DNA of 64,000 nt from positions 1-64,000 of the forward strand of contig JAHEIL010000017.1 of the NCBI GenBank assembly GCA_024639405.1, given 5' to 3'. The position numbers and the translations under genes are program-made. The notes beneath the pieces are model-generated. The model did not search any database and was not told the origin of the DNA. It saw only the letters and a list, made by a program, of their open reading frames with translations. Positions 18,081-27,756 of this stretch are shown here, in pieces. Every line of letters starts with the position of its first letter. The first letter of the stretch is position 1. Source of the stretch: Crocinitomicaceae bacterium. GTDB lineage: Bacteria > Bacteroidota > Bacteroidia > Flavobacteriales_D > Crocinitomicaceae.

Positions 18081-19037
18081 ATGAAAATTTTAGCAAACGA
18101 CGGAATTTCCTCAGTAGGAAAACAACAATTAGAAAACGCAGGATTCACAGTTATTACTGATAAAGTTGATCAAGCTGATTTAGCAAAAGAAGTGAATGAG
18201 CAAGGAATTGAAATGATTTTAGTTCGAAGCGCTACAACAGTTCGCAAAGAAGTCATTGATGCATGCCCACAACTGAAATTAATTGGTCGCGGTGGAGTTG
18301 GTATGGATAACATTGATGTTGAATATGCTCGTTCTAAAGGAATTCAAGTGATCAATACTCCTGCTTCTTCCTCTCAATCAGTTGCAGAATTGGTAATGGG
18401 ACATTTATTTGCAATTTCTAGATCATTAAATGATTCTTACAAAAACATGGAGCATGGAGATTTTTCAGCGTTGAAAAAGAAATATGCCAAAGGTGTTGAA
18501 TTACGTGGAAAAACATTAGGAATCATTGGTTTTGGTAGAATTGGTCAAAGTTTAGCTAGTTATGCTTTAGGATGTGGAATGAATGTTATTGCTGTTGATA
18601 GAACAAATCAACCAGTTAATATCAAATTAGATTTAGGAAACAAGCTAACAATTACAACTGAAATTACACCTATAAATAATTTATCTGAAGTTATCGGTTC
18701 ATTGGATTACATTTCTATCCACGTCCCAAAACAAGCTGATGGTTCAGCTGTTATCGGAAAAACCGAATTTGAAGCGATGAAAAAAGGCGTTCGAATTGTA
18801 AATGCTGCGCGTGGTGGTGTTATTAATGAAGATGATTTATTAGTTGCTATTGCTGATGGCACAGTTGCAAGTTGTGCATTGGATGTATTTGAAAACGAAC
18901 CTAATCCTAGAAAAGAATTACTTTCAAATGAAAAAATTGCTTGTACACCTCATGTTGGTGCTGCAACTTTAGAAGCGCAAGATCGCATAGGCGAAGAATT
19001 AGCATCTTTAATTATTGAAGCATTTGGTAAAAAATAA
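18081..19037 (+). CDS. serA: D-3-phosphoglycerate dehydrogenase, short form
   Basis: 318 residues. It oxidises 3-phosphoglycerate to 3-phosphohydroxypyruvate, the first step of serine synthesis. Features: GRGGVGMDNID, the Rossmann motif LGIIGFGRIGQ, the arginine region NAARGGVINE, the acidic partner in LDVFENEP and the catalytic histidine in CTPHVGAAT. The C-terminal ACT or intervening regulatory domains of longer SerA proteins are absent, so serine feedback through ACT is not expected. Operon with serC. Confidence 0.92.
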   Translation: MKILANDGISSVGKQQLENAGFTVITDKVDQADLAKEVNEQGIEMILVRSATTVRKEVIDACPQLKLIGRGGVGMDNIDVEYARSKGIQVINTPASSSQSVAELVMGHLFAISRSLNDSYKNMEHGDFSALKKKYAKGVELRGKTLGIIGFGRIGQSLASYALGCGMNVIAVDRTNQPVNIKLDLGNKLTITTEITPINNLSEVIGSLDYISIHVPKQADGSAVIGKTEFEAMKKGVRIVNAARGGVINEDDLLVAIADGTVASCALDVFENEPNPRKELLSNEKIACTPHVGAATLEAQDRIGEELASLIIEAFGKK

Positions 19038-19062
19038 TTCATTATATTTACCTATGAATGTT

Positions 19063-19090
19063 AAGGGATATGTTTTTCATATCCCTTTTT
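19063..19090 (+). terminator. Rho-independent terminator after serC-serA
   Basis: AAGGGATATG / CATATCCCTT with a five-T loop, then a T run. Confidence 0.88.
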
Positions 19091-19101
19091 AATATACTGA
19101 A

Positions 19102-20337
19102 ATGAGTAAAATTTCACCTTTCAAAGCATTAAGACCCGTTCGCGACAAAGTTCATTTAGTTGCAACGCGCCCGTATTATTCGTATAAAAAAAATGTTTTA
19201 ACAGCTAAGCTAGAGGATAATCCTTTTACTTTTCTTCGTATCATCAATCCTGAATTTGGAAGCACAATTCAAACAAAAGGGAATACACCTGAACGATTTG
19301 CATTGGTAAAAGAAAAATATGCTGAATTTATTGACGAAGGAATTTTAATCAAAGACGCAAGTCCTCATATTTACATTTACCGTCAAACAAAAAACGGACA
19401 CGAATTCACCGGTATTATTGCCGGAGCAAGTGTTGAGGAATACCATTTAGATTTAATTAAAAAACACGAGGCAACGTTGACTTCAAGAGAAGCAATGTTT
19501 ACAAATTATTTAGATGTTGTTGGTTACAATGCTGAACCAGTGCTACTCTCCTACCCACACGATGTTCATATTGAACAATTGATTATAGAAGCAACTGCAG
19601 ATCGTCCCGAATATGAATTCACAACGACAGATCGCATTAAGCATGAAGTTTGGGTGTTACCAGAAGCTCAAACATTTAAAATCATACAAGCCTTTGAGTC
19701 AATTGAAGCAGTGTATATCGCCGACGGTCATCATCGCTCCGCTTCATCAGCAGGATTAAAAAAACACAGACAAGTAAAAGGAACCGATGGTTTTCCAAAT
19801 GAAGACTTTTTCTTAGCCTATTTTATTGATGAAACGAAATTGAAAATATTAGAATTCAATCGTTTGGTTGATACCTTAAACAATTTAACTGAAGATGAAT
19901 TTTTAACGCAACTTAGTAAATCGTTTTCTGTTTCAACATTAAACCAAGCACAAAAACCATACAATGAGCACGAATTTACTATGTGTTTGAATGGCAAATG
20001 GTTTCAATTAATCGCAAATCCAGAACTTATCGACCCAAATCACCCTGTGAAATGCTTAGATGCAGAAATATTGACAACAACTATTCTTTCGCCTATTTTA
20101 GGAATCGATGATTTAAAAACCAATGAGCACATTGAATTCATAAGTGGAGCAGAATCGATTGAAACGTTTGAAAATAAAATTACTTCAGGTAAATTTAAAG
20201 TAGGATTTGTATTGTTTCCAGCTACCATTGAACAAGTTAAAAAAGTTGCAGACAATCAATTGATTATGCCACCAAAATCGACTTGGGTTGAACCTAAAAT
20301 GCGCAGTGGATTAACTATTTATAAAATCAACGAATGA
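19102..20337 (+). CDS. DUF1015 family protein
   Basis: 411 residues, full length for the family. Start MSKISPFKALRPVRDKV and the conserved YIADGHHRSAS segment (ADGHHR at 207-212) identify DUF1015. The D-G-H-H-R motif resembles that of the ParB/sulfiredoxin fold used by SerK-type serine kinases, which together with the adjacent serC-serA operon hints at phosphoserine metabolism; this is inference. It starts 65 bases after serA, behind a terminator, and overlaps yggS by four bases (ATGA). Confidence 0.85.
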   Translation: MSKISPFKALRPVRDKVHLVATRPYYSYKKNVLTAKLEDNPFTFLRIINPEFGSTIQTKGNTPERFALVKEKYAEFIDEGILIKDASPHIYIYRQTKNGHEFTGIIAGASVEEYHLDLIKKHEATLTSREAMFTNYLDVVGYNAEPVLLSYPHDVHIEQLIIEATADRPEYEFTTTDRIKHEVWVLPEAQTFKIIQAFESIEAVYIADGHHRSASSAGLKKHRQVKGTDGFPNEDFFLAYFIDETKLKILEFNRLVDTLNNLTEDEFLTQLSKSFSVSTLNQAQKPYNEHEFTMCLNGKWFQLIANPELIDPNHPVKCLDAEILTTTILSPILGIDDLKTNEHIEFISGAESIETFENKITSGKFKVGFVLFPATIEQVKKVADNQLIMPPKSTWVEPKMRSGLTIYKINE

Positions 20338-20987
20338 TTTCAGAACAATTACAGCAAATCAAATCCTCTTTACCAGAAAAAGTTACTTTAGTTGCTGTTT
20401 CGAAAACAAAACCCGTAGAAGATTTATTAGAAGCATACAACACTGGTCAACGCATATTTGGTGAAAATAAAGTGCAAGAAATGTGTGATAAACACGATTT
20501 ACTTCCCAAAGATATTGAATGGCACTTCATTGGTCATCTACAAACTAATAAAGTTAAATACATCGCTCCATTTGTCGCATTAATTCATGGTGTTGACAGT
20601 TTAAAACTACTGCAAGAAATCAACAAACAAGGCGAGAAAATAAAACGCGTGATTCCAGTATTGTTGCAATTTTACATTGCGAAAGAAGAAACAAAATTTG
20701 GACTTAGCTTAGCGGAAGCGATTGAAGTCTTGGAATCAAAAGATGCTTTTCACTATTGTGAAATTAGAGGAATCATGGGTATGGCTTCATTTACAGAGAA
20801 TGAAGATCAAGTGAAAGCTGAGTTTGCACAATTAAAATCTCATTTTGACCTTATTAAATCAACTTATTTTAAAAACGATGCGTTCTTTTCTATCGTATCG
20901 ATGGGAATGAGCGGCGATTATAAATTAGCCATTGAAGAAGGAAGTACGATGGTTCGTATTGGTAGTTCTATATTTGGTTCACGATGA
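20334..20987 (+). CDS. YggS/PLPBP family pyridoxal-phosphate homeostasis protein
   Basis: 217 residues. A PLP-binding TIM-barrel protein of the alanine racemase N-terminal fold with no racemase activity, involved in vitamin B6 and amino-acid balance. The PLP lysine is in LVAVSKTKP (about residue 24); FGENKVQE, WHFIGHLQTNK and the C-terminal SMGMSGDYKLAIEEGSTMVRIG phosphate-binding segment are all present. Overlaps both neighbours by four bases (ATGA at each junction). Confidence 0.93.
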   Translation: MISEQLQQIKSSLPEKVTLVAVSKTKPVEDLLEAYNTGQRIFGENKVQEMCDKHDLLPKDIEWHFIGHLQTNKVKYIAPFVALIHGVDSLKLLQEINKQGEKIKRVIPVLLQFYIAKEETKFGLSLAEAIEVLESKDAFHYCEIRGIMGMASFTENEDQVKAEFAQLKSHFDLIKSTYFKNDAFFSIVSMGMSGDYKLAIEEGSTMVRIGSSIFGSR

Positions 20988-21589
20988 AAATCATCACATT
21001 CTTCTTGTTTTGCTTTTTCCTTGAAGATGGAAACGCTCAATCATACAAAGATAGTTTGCAAGCTTTACGTATTGTGTATTCAGGAGAATTACTCGATACT
21101 TCTGTAAAAGTTCTTAACCAAGAAGAAATAAATGCCCTAATTGGATTGAAATTCTTTGACATTGACTCATCTTATCGAATAGTAGGACGCTTTAAGAAAA
21201 AGGTAGGGAGAAAATTTGAAATGCCTACTTCCACAGATCGTAAACCTATTTATCGCGCTTATGGAACAGTAGAATTCGAACTTCAAGGACAATTGTTTTC
21301 CTTAACAATTTATCAAAATTGCTCTTTAATTAAACAAAAAGAGTATAAAAACTACTTGTTTTTACCTTTGAGAGATGTTACAAGCGGACAAGAATCATAC
21401 GGTGGTGGAAGATACTTAGATTTAAGCATCCCGGAAAACAACACAATAATACTGGATTTCAATCGTTTATACAATCCTTATTGTGTCTATTCTCATCGTT
21501 ACTCATGTCCGATTCCACCTAAAGAAAATTACATCAGTTTACCAATTAATGCTGGAGAAAAAGTACCAATTGGACACACCAATCATTAA
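20984..21589 (+). CDS. DUF1684 family exported protein
   Basis: 201 residues with a short signal peptide (about 1-18, ending DGNAQ). The middle and end match DUF1684: YLDLSIPENNTIILDFNR, YNPYCVYSHRYSCPIPP and INAGEK. The family function is unknown. The conserved Cys-containing YNPYC and YSCPIPP segments are intact. Translationally coupled to yggS (ATGA) and 10 bases before the AMP nucleosidase gene. Confidence 0.8.
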   Translation: MKIITFFLFCFFLEDGNAQSYKDSLQALRIVYSGELLDTSVKVLNQEEINALIGLKFFDIDSSYRIVGRFKKKVGRKFEMPTSTDRKPIYRAYGTVEFELQGQLFSLTIYQNCSLIKQKEYKNYLFLPLRDVTSGQESYGGGRYLDLSIPENNTIILDFNRLYNPYCVYSHRYSCPIPPKENYISLPINAGEKVPIGHTNH

Positions 21590-21599
21590 TTTTTAACGT

Positions 21600-22370
21600 A
21601 TGAAAACTAAAAAAGAAATTGTCGATAATTGGTTACCTCGCTACACAGGTGAACAATTAGAAAATTTTGGCGAATATATTTTATTGTGTAATTTTCATAA
21701 TTACATTGAGAAATTTGCTGCAATGCATGAAGTTGAAATCATTGGCAAAGGAAAACCAATGCAATGTGCTACAGCAAATGGAATTACCATGATTAACTTT
21801 GGGATGGGAAGTGCTTCCGCTGCAACGTGCATGGATTTACTTTCAGCTATTCAACCAAAAGCTGTTTTATTTTTAGGAAAATGTGGCGGATTAAAACGAA
21901 AAAATCAAGTTGGCGATTTAGTTCTCCCAATTGCAGCCATTCGTGGAGAAGGTACTAGCAATGATTATTTCCCTCCTGAAGTACCAGCGTTGCCAGCATT
22001 TGCTTTACAAAAAGCAATTTCAACAACCATTCGTGACTTCAATGAAGATTATTGGACTGGAACAGTTTATACCACCAATCGACGCGTTTGGGAGCACGAT
22101 GAAAAATTCAAAGTTTATTTACAAACCATACGAGCAATGGCTATTGACATGGAAACAGCAACTATTTTTAGCGTTGGTTTTGCAAATAACATTCCAACTG
22201 GAGCATTGCTTCTTGTTTCTGATCAACCTATGGTTCCTGAAGGAGTGAAAACAGATAAAAGTGATTCATTGGTGACAACAACATTTGTTGACAACCATTT
22301 GGCCATTGGAATTGCCTCCTTAAAACAACTCATTAACAATGGTAATACCGTTAAACATTTAAGATTTTAA
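21600..22370 (+). CDS. amn: AMP nucleosidase, short form
   Basis: 256 residues of the purine nucleoside phosphorylase fold. It splits AMP into adenine and ribose 5-phosphate. Seen: FGMGSASAATCMDLL, the phosphate/ribose region LGKCGGLKRKNQVGD, and AIDMETATIFSVG with the base/ribose-binding Met-Glu-Thr. Enterobacterial Amn is nearly twice as long because of an N-terminal regulatory domain absent here. It may also handle nucleotides salvaged by the extracellular nuclease operon at 49.6-57.1 kb, which is inference. Confidence 0.88.
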   Translation: MKTKKEIVDNWLPRYTGEQLENFGEYILLCNFHNYIEKFAAMHEVEIIGKGKPMQCATANGITMINFGMGSASAATCMDLLSAIQPKAVLFLGKCGGLKRKNQVGDLVLPIAAIRGEGTSNDYFPPEVPALPAFALQKAISTTIRDFNEDYWTGTVYTTNRRVWEHDEKFKVYLQTIRAMAIDMETATIFSVGFANNIPTGALLLVSDQPMVPEGVKTDKSDSLVTTTFVDNHLAIGIASLKQLINNGNTVKHLRF

Positions 22371-22446
22371 CATTCGTTATAGAATTACAAATAACAAATT
22401 GACTATTTTAGCGTTAGAAAAAAAGTAATTTAAAAAAATTAATCAT

Positions 22447-22854
22447 ATGAAAATCAAAGCAATTTTAATAGCTGGACTTGTAAGTGCATTAACAATTACA
22501 ACTGTTTCAGCGCAAGAAAAAGAAAAGAGAACTCCTCAAGAAAGAGCAACCATGTTAACAGAACGAATGGATAAAGCGTTAGTTTTAACAGCGGATCAAA
22601 AAGCGAAAATCTCTGAATTAAATTTGGGCGTTGCACTTAAAAATGAAAGAATCAGAAAAGATGCAACCTTAACTAAAGACAAAAAGAAAGAAGCTCTAGA
22701 GGCAAATAAAGCTACTAGAGATATGAATTTAAAAATGATTTTAACTCCTGAGCAATATGCCAAAGTTCAAAAAATGGAAGCAAAAATGCATGATCGTCGT
22801 GAAGAACGAAAAGGTGAGAAAAAAGAACATGAACAACCAGAAGAATTAAAATAA
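22447..22854 (+). CDS. Small exported Spy/LTxxQ-like protein
   Basis: 135 residues. Signal peptide about 1-22 ending TVSAQ. The mature part is helical and highly charged with two LT-x-x-Q-like motifs, LTADQKAKI and LTPEQYAKV, as in Spy/CpxP-like periplasmic chaperones and DUF4890-type proteins. A Lys/Glu-rich tail (RREERKGEKKEHEQ) ends it. A role in envelope stress or metal buffering is possible but not shown. Closed by a strong terminator. Confidence 0.78.
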   Translation: MKIKAILIAGLVSALTITTVSAQEKEKRTPQERATMLTERMDKALVLTADQKAKISELNLGVALKNERIRKDATLTKDKKKEALEANKATRDMNLKMILTPEQYAKVQKMEAKMHDRREERKGEKKEHEQPEELK

Positions 22855-22868
22855 TTAAACTAATATAA

Positions 22869-22902
22869 AAAATCCCCAGCTTGTTAGTTGGGGATTTTTT
22901 TT
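22869..22902 (+). terminator. Rho-independent terminator after the Spy-like gene
   Basis: AAAATCCCCA / TGGGGATTTT with a 10-base loop followed by a T run. Confidence 0.9.
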
Positions 22903-22905
22903 GAC

Positions 22906-22936
22906 AAAAAAAAGGCTATCCTCACAGATAGCCTTT
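22906..22936 (-). terminator. Rho-independent terminator for aconitase
   Basis: On the minus strand AAGGCTATC pairs with GATAGCCTT across TGTGAG, followed by a T run, 20 bases after the aconitase stop. Confidence 0.88.
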
Positions 22937-22955
22937 TCAATTATTTGTAAACTTC

Positions 22956-25220
22956 TTAGTTTTCCATTAATTTGATTAAGTTCAATGCTGAACCTGCTTT
23001 GAACCATTCAATTTGAGAATCGTTGTACGTATGATTCAATAAGATGATTTCTTTTGAACCTGAAGCATGAACAATTTCTAATGACAATGGTTTACCTGGA
23101 GCAAAACTTTCTAAATCAATAAAATTAAAGGTATCATTTTCTAAAATTTTATCGTAATCAGCTTCATTTGCAAACGTCAAGCCTAACATCCCTTGTTTTT
23201 TCAAGTTTGTTTCGTGGATACGTGCAAATGATTTCACGATAACAGCACGAACTCCTAAATGACGTGGCTCCATCGCTGCGTGCTCACGTGAAGACCCTTC
23301 TCCGTAATTGTGATCTCCAACAACGATTGAAGGAACACCAGCCGCTTTATAAGCACGTTGAACTGCAGGAACTTCTCCTACTTCACCAGTCAATTGATTT
23401 ACAACAGCATTTGCTTTTCCATTGAATGCATTCTCAGCACCAATTAGCATGTTATTAGAAATATTATCTAAATGTCCTCGGTATTTCAACCATGGTCCAG
23501 CCATAGAAATATGATCCGTTGTACATTTACCTTTCGCTTTGATCAATAATTTTGCGTCGGTGATGTTTTTACCATCCCAGATTGGGAAGTTTTCCAACAA
23601 TTGTAAACGTGAAGAATCTGGTGCAACAGCAATTACAACTCCGCTACCGTCTTCAGCTGGAGCTTGGTAACCAGCATCTTCAACATCAAAACCTCTTTTT
23701 GGTAACTCATCGCCTTTAGGTGGCATCAATTTCACTTGTTCCCCTTTGTCGTTTGTTAAATAATCAGTCAAAGGATTAAACCCTAAATCCCCTGCAATTG
23801 CTAAAGCAGCAACCATTTCAGGAGAAGTTACAAAGGCGTGTGTATTTGGATTACCATCCGCACGTTTCGAGAAATTTCTATTAAACGAGTGAACGATTGT
23901 ATTTTTTTCTTGTTTGTCAGCTCCTTCACGATCCCATTGACCGATACAAGGTCCACAAGCATTCGTAAACACTTTCGTTCCCATTTTTTCAAACGTTGCG
24001 ATGATACCATCGCGTTCGATTGTGTAACGAACTTGTTCAGAACCTGGGTTGATTCCAAATTCAGCTTTCGGAGTAATTCCATGCGCAACAGCTTGTTCAA
24101 CAATAGAGGCAGCTCTTGACATATCTTCATACGATGAATTTGTACAAGATCCAATCAATCCCCATTCTACTTTCATTGGCCAGCCATTTTCTTCCGCATC
24201 CGCTTTCATTTTAGAAACAGGCGTACCTCTGTCTGGTGTAAAAGGACCATTAATATGTGGTTCTAATTCAGATAAATTAATTTCAATAACTTCATCAAAG
24301 TAAGCTGAAGGATTTGCATAAACTTCAGCATCACCTGTTAAATGTTCAGCAATTTGATCAGCTGCATCTACTACTTCTTGACGACCTGTAGCAGCCAAAT
24401 ATCTTCTCATTGAATCATCGTAACCAAATGTAGAGGTTGTTGCACCAATTTCAGCTCCCATGTTACAAATAGTTCCTTTTCCAGTTGCAGAAAGAGAAAT
24501 TGCACCTTCACCGAAGTATTCAACAATTGCACCAGTTCCACCTTTTACAGTAAGAATATCAGCAACTTTTAAGATAACATCTTTTGCAGAAGTCCAACCA
24601 TTTAAATGTCCAGTTAATTTTACACCAATCAACTTAGGGAATTTCAATTCCCAAGCCATTCCAGCCATTACATCAACAGCATCAGCACCACCAACACCTA
24701 TTGCAACCATTCCTAGACCACCAGCATTCACTGTATGTGAATCTGTTCCAATCATCATTCCACCTGGGAAAGCATAATTTTCAAGTACAACTTGGTGAAT
24801 AATTCCAGCACCTGGTTTCCAAAATCCAATTCCGTATTTATTTGAAATTGAAGACAAGAAATTAAATACTTCATTGTTTTGATTTAATGACGCTTGTAAA
24901 TCTTTACTAGCACCCAATTTAGCTTGGATTAAGTGATCCGCGTGAACAGTTGAAGGTACAGCAACTTTTTTCTTTCCAGCTTGCATGAATTGCAACAAAG
25001 CCATTTGAGCAGTTGCATCTTGCATTGCTACACGGTCTGGTGCAAAATCCACGTATGACTTTCCACGTTCGAAAGCAGTTTGTGCATTACCATCCCATAA
25101 ATGAGCATATAGAATTTTTTCTGAAAGCGTTAAAGGTTTGCCTACCACTTTACGCGCTGCTTCGATGCGTTCTGGGAATTTAGCATACACCTTTTTGATC
25201 ATGTCTAAATCGAAAACCAT
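22956..25220 (-). CDS. acn: Aconitate hydratase, mitochondrial-type
   Basis: 754 residues. It isomerises citrate and isocitrate in the TCA cycle using a [4Fe-4S] cluster. Cluster cysteines are in [11 protein letters not shown] and [11 protein letters not shown]. The substrate and hinge region [14 protein letters not shown], and the C-terminal swivel domain with [19 protein letters not shown], are complete. The start [19 protein letters not shown] matches the mitochondrial-type branch common in Bacteroidota. Monocistronic, with its own promoter and terminator. Citrate synthase is in the same window (59.9 kb). Confidence 0.96.
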   Translation of the reverse strand: MVFDLDMIKKVYAKFPERIEAARKVVGKPLTLSEKILYAHLWDGNAQTAFERGKSYVDFAPDRVAMQDATAQMALLQFMQAGKKKVAVPSTVHADHLIQAKLGASKDLQASLNQNNEVFNFLSSISNKYGIGFWKPGAGIIHQVVLENYAFPGGMMIGTDSHTVNAGGLGMVAIGVGGADAVDVMAGMAWELKFPKLIGVKLTGHLNGWTSAKDVILKVADILTVKGGTGAIVEYFGEGAISLSATGKGTICNMGAEIGATTSTFGYDDSMRRYLAATGRQEVVDAADQIAEHLTGDAEVYANPSAYFDEVIEINLSELEPHINGPFTPDRGTPVSKMKADAEENGWPMKVEWGLIGSCTNSSYEDMSRAASIVEQAVAHGITPKAEFGINPGSEQVRYTIERDGIIATFEKMGTKVFTNACGPCIGQWDREGADKQEKNTIVHSFNRNFSKRADGNPNTHAFVTSPEMVAALAIAGDLGFNPLTDYLTNDKGEQVKLMPPKGDELPKRGFDVEDAGYQAPAEDGSGVVIAVAPDSSRLQLLENFPIWDGKNITDAKLLIKAKGKCTTDHISMAGPWLKYRGHLDNISNNMLIGAENAFNGKANAVVNQLTGEVGEVPAVQRAYKAAGVPSIVVGDHNYGEGSSREHAAMEPRHLGVRAVIVKSFARIHETNLKKQGMLGLTFANEADYDKILENDTFNFIDLESFAPGKPLSLEIVHASGSKEIILLNHTYNDSQIEWFKAGSALNLIKLMEN

Positions 25221-25260
25221 AGTGTAATATTGAAATTATTGTATTTTTTTAATTCGGTTA

Positions 25261-25268
25261 CAAATTTA
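25261..25268 (-). promoter_or_regulatory. Bacteroidota-type -7 box for aconitase
   Basis: On the minus strand TAAATTTG fits TAnnTTTG, 40 bases before the aconitase start codon. Confidence 0.55.
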
Positions 25269-25372
25269 AGTAATTAATTGTGAAAATTTTTCAAAAAAAG
25301 CGCTAATTTGATATAGTAAGTTGATTGTTAATCAATAAATTCAAATAAAATCGTTCAAACGAAAAAAAAAAC

Positions 25373-25402
25373 TTGCTAATTCAGAAGAAAATAGTACCTT
25401 TG
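25373..25402 (+). promoter_or_regulatory. Promoter of the rpsF-rpsR-rplI operon
   Basis: A TTG at 25373-25375 and the -7 box TACCTTTG at 25395-25402 are 19 bases apart, close to the Bacteroidota consensus spacing. The box is 35 bases before rpsF. Confidence 0.75.
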
Positions 25403-25437
25403 CACCCTTAAATATTTATTAATTAAACAATTCAAGT

Positions 25438-25803
25438 ATGAATTCTTACGAAACTGTTTTCATTTTAACTCCCGTTTTGTCTGATGATCAGGCAAAGGAA
25501 GCAGTGCAGAAATTCGAAGGCGAAATCACGTCATTGGGTGGAAAAGTTAAGCACTCTGAGAACTGGGGATTACGTAAATTAGCGTACCCTATCCAAAAAA
25601 AATCAACAGGATTTTATTTCCTAATTGACTTTGACGCAGAAGGTAGCGTTGTAGCTGGTTTAGAATTAATGATGAAACGCGACGAGCGTGTTATGCGATT
25701 CTTAACAGTGAAAATGGAAAAAGATCACCAAGCTTATGCTGAAAAACGCAGAGCTAAAATGGGTGAAAAGAAAGTAACTCCTGCTCCGACAGTAGAAGCT
25801 TAA
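25438..25803 (+). CDS. rpsF: 30S ribosomal protein S6
   Basis: 121 residues. Begins [18 protein letters not shown] and contains the S6 signature [19 protein letters not shown] short charged tail (about residues 100-121) extends beyond the core. First gene of the conserved rpsF-rpsR-rplI operon; ssb or priB, inserted here in many Proteobacteria, is missing. Confidence 0.97.
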   Translation: MNSYETVFILTPVLSDDQAKEAVQKFEGEITSLGGKVKHSENWGLRKLAYPIQKKSTGFYFLIDFDAEGSVVAGLELMMKRDERVMRFLTVKMEKDHQAYAEKRRAKMGEKKVTPAPTVEA

Positions 25804-25828
25804 TCATTAACTTTTAAATCTTAAAAAA

Positions 25829-26092
25829 ATGTCACAAAACGATATTCGCTATTTGACTCCGATTAACATCGAAATCAGAAAAGATAAGTATTGCCGTTTC
25901 AAAAAGAGCGGAATTAAATTCATCGATTATAAAGATGCCAATTTCCTTTTGAAATTAATCAACGAACAAGGTAAAATTCTTCCTCGCCGTATTACAGGTA
26001 CATCTGCTAAATACCAAAAGAAAGTAAACAAAGCTATCAAACGTGCTCGTCACATTGCTATCTTGCCTTACGTAGCTGATATGTTGAAATAA
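25829..26092 (+). CDS. rpsR: 30S ribosomal protein S18
   Basis: 87 residues. Contains the S18 core [20 protein letters not shown] followed by [17 protein letters not shown]18 binds next to S6 on the 30S platform. The N-terminus carries [12 protein letters not shown] with a single cysteine instead of the Zn-binding set found in some lineages. An A-rich leader precedes it instead of a Shine-Dalgarno sequence. Confidence 0.97.
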   Translation: MSQNDIRYLTPINIEIRKDKYCRFKKSGIKFIDYKDANFLLKLINEQGKILPRRITGTSAKYQKKVNKAIKRARHIAILPYVADMLK

Positions 26093-26123
26093 GTCGATTG
26101 TTTAACAGGAAAAATTTAAAAAA

Positions 26124-26570
26124 ATGGAAGTAATTCTTAAGAAAAACGTAGACAAATTAGGATACGCGAATGAGGTGGTTACGGTAAAACCTGGTTACGG
26201 TCGTAACTTCTTAATCCCTCAAGGATATGGTATTTTAGCAACAGCTTCTGCAAAGAAAGCGCATGCTGAAATCATGAAACAAAAAGCACATAAAGAAACA
26301 AAGATGTTGGCTGAAGCACAAGAAATTGCTGCTAAATTAGAAGCTGTAACAGTTACTATCTCTACGAAAGCTGGAGAAAACGGTAAAATCTTTGGTTCAG
26401 TAAATACAGTTCAATTGTCTGAGGCTTTGAAAAAAGTTGGTTTTGATATTGATCGTAAATCATTAAAAATTAAAGACGAGCCAATTAAAGAAGTTGGTAC
26501 GTTCGAAGCTGAAGCTAACCTTCACAAAGGTGTTAAACCAGTTTTCAAATTTGAAGTTATTGGAGAATAA
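26124..26570 (+). CDS. rplI: 50S ribosomal protein L9
   Basis: 148 residues. The N-terminal domain MEVILKKNVDKLGYANEVV and VKPGYGRNFLIPQGYG is typical. The long connecting helix and C-terminal domain (GENGKIFGSVN) are complete. Last gene of the operon, followed by a terminator. Confidence 0.97.
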   Translation: MEVILKKNVDKLGYANEVVTVKPGYGRNFLIPQGYGILATASAKKAHAEIMKQKAHKETKMLAEAQEIAAKLEAVTVTISTKAGENGKIFGSVNTVQLSEALKKVGFDIDRKSLKIKDEPIKEVGTFEAEANLHKGVKPVFKFEVIGE

Positions 26571-26589
26571 TCATTCTTCTTACTTTATA

Positions 26590-26621
26590 AAAGTCTCGGC
26601 AATTGTCGAGACTTTTTTTTT
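26590..26621 (+). terminator. Rho-independent terminator of the ribosomal operon
   Basis: AAAGTCTCG / CGAGACTTT with an 8-base loop and a run of T. Confidence 0.9.
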
Positions 26622-26667
26622 GATAAAACATTCCCTTAGATTCAACTTTTATACCGAAATTTAAAAC

Positions 26668-27756
26668 ATGTTTGCAAAACACTTTCTTTTTTTATGTCTA
26701 TTTGTACTCATTGCTTGTTCTCCAAAGAAAAAAGCAACATCAACGAGTTCGCATTTAAAGTATGCAAAGAATATTAAAATTGAAACTGAAATTAACGGTT
26801 CTAAAATCGAACTCATAAATCCTAAAACAAACAGTGTTTCTTATTTCTTTTTAGGAAAAACAAAACCAAGTAATTTAGAGAAGCGGTATACTTTTATTCA
26901 AGTTCCTGTCAAGCGAATCATCACATTAAGTGGAACTGATATTGGTATGCTATCAAAATTAGCTGCAGAAAACAACATTGTTGGCGTAGCTAATGAAACA
27001 TATATTTACAACAAAAAAGTAAAACAAAACTGTAAACTTGGTCGAACTATAAGTTTTGGAGATTTCGCAACATTATCGTACGAAAAAATCATCCAATCAA
27101 AGGCTAATTGTATCATTTTCAGTGGTTTTGAAAATGAATTCCCCCATCAAAAACAACTCAAAAAAGCGAATATTTTTTGCCTTCCTAATTATGACTGGAA
27201 AGAAATTCATCCATTAGGTAAAGCAGAATGGATTCGCCTATTTGGACTATTACTTGGAAAAGAGGAACAAGCAAACACTTACTTCAGATCGTGTGAAAGT
27301 GCTTATTTAAACTTAAAAAAGAAAGCGCAGAAATTGACTTTATCCAAACAAGTGTTTGTTGGAAATCTTATTGGAGATACTTGGTTTACTCCTGCAGGAA
27401 AAAATTATTTAGCACAATTATTAAACGATGCTAAAGCAAATTACACGTATAAAAACACAAATGGCACTGAAAGTTTAGCTTTAAGTTTTGAAAAAATAAT
27501 GCGTGACAATCAAAACGCTGAATTCTGGCTAAATCCCGGCACAACTTCTCAACGTTCGTTATTAACACGAAACCCAAAAGTTGCTTACTTTAAAGCTTAT
27601 AAAAAGAACCAAGTCTATTGTTATTCCAAAAATCAAAACTATTTTTGGGAAATGAGCGCAATTGAACCCCATTTAGTTTTATCTGATTTGATTCGCATTT
27701 TGCACCCAACTCAAGTATCGAACAAATCACTTCATTATTACACCCAAATTCATTGA
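26668..27756 (+). CDS. ABC transporter substrate-binding lipoprotein (metal-chelate/cobalamin type)
   Basis: 362 residues. Lipoprotein signal with lipobox LIAC (Cys 17). The class III periplasmic binding fold is shown by VKRIITLSGTDIGMLSKLAAENNIVGVAN in two shorter parts, KANCIIFSGF and the C-terminal NQNYFWEMSAIEPHLVLSDL. It delivers iron-siderophore, heme or cobalamin to the permease encoded next. Ligand specificity cannot be read from the sequence. Overlaps the permease start (TTGA). Confidence 0.85.
   Translation: MFAKHFLFLCLFVLIACSPKKKATSTSSHLKYAKNIKIETEINGSKIELINPKTNSVSYFFLGKTKPSNLEKRYTFIQVPVKRIITLSGTDIGMLSKLAAENNIVGVANETYIYNKKVKQNCKLGRTISFGDFATLSYEKIIQSKANCIIFSGFENEFPHQKQLKKANIFCLPNYDWKEIHPLGKAEWIRLFGLLLGKEEQANTYFRSCESAYLNLKKKAQKLTLSKQVFVGNLIGDTWFTPAGKNYLAQLLNDAKANYTYKNTNGTESLALSFEKIMRDNQNAEFWLNPGTTSQRSLLTRNPKVAYFKAYKKNQVYCYSKNQNYFWEMSAIEPHLVLSDLIRILHPTQVSNKSLHYYTQIH

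Noticed and set aside
23838-24777. Plus-strand open frames opposite aconitase
   Set aside because: Low-complexity shadows of a strongly conserved gene; no start context, signal or family match.
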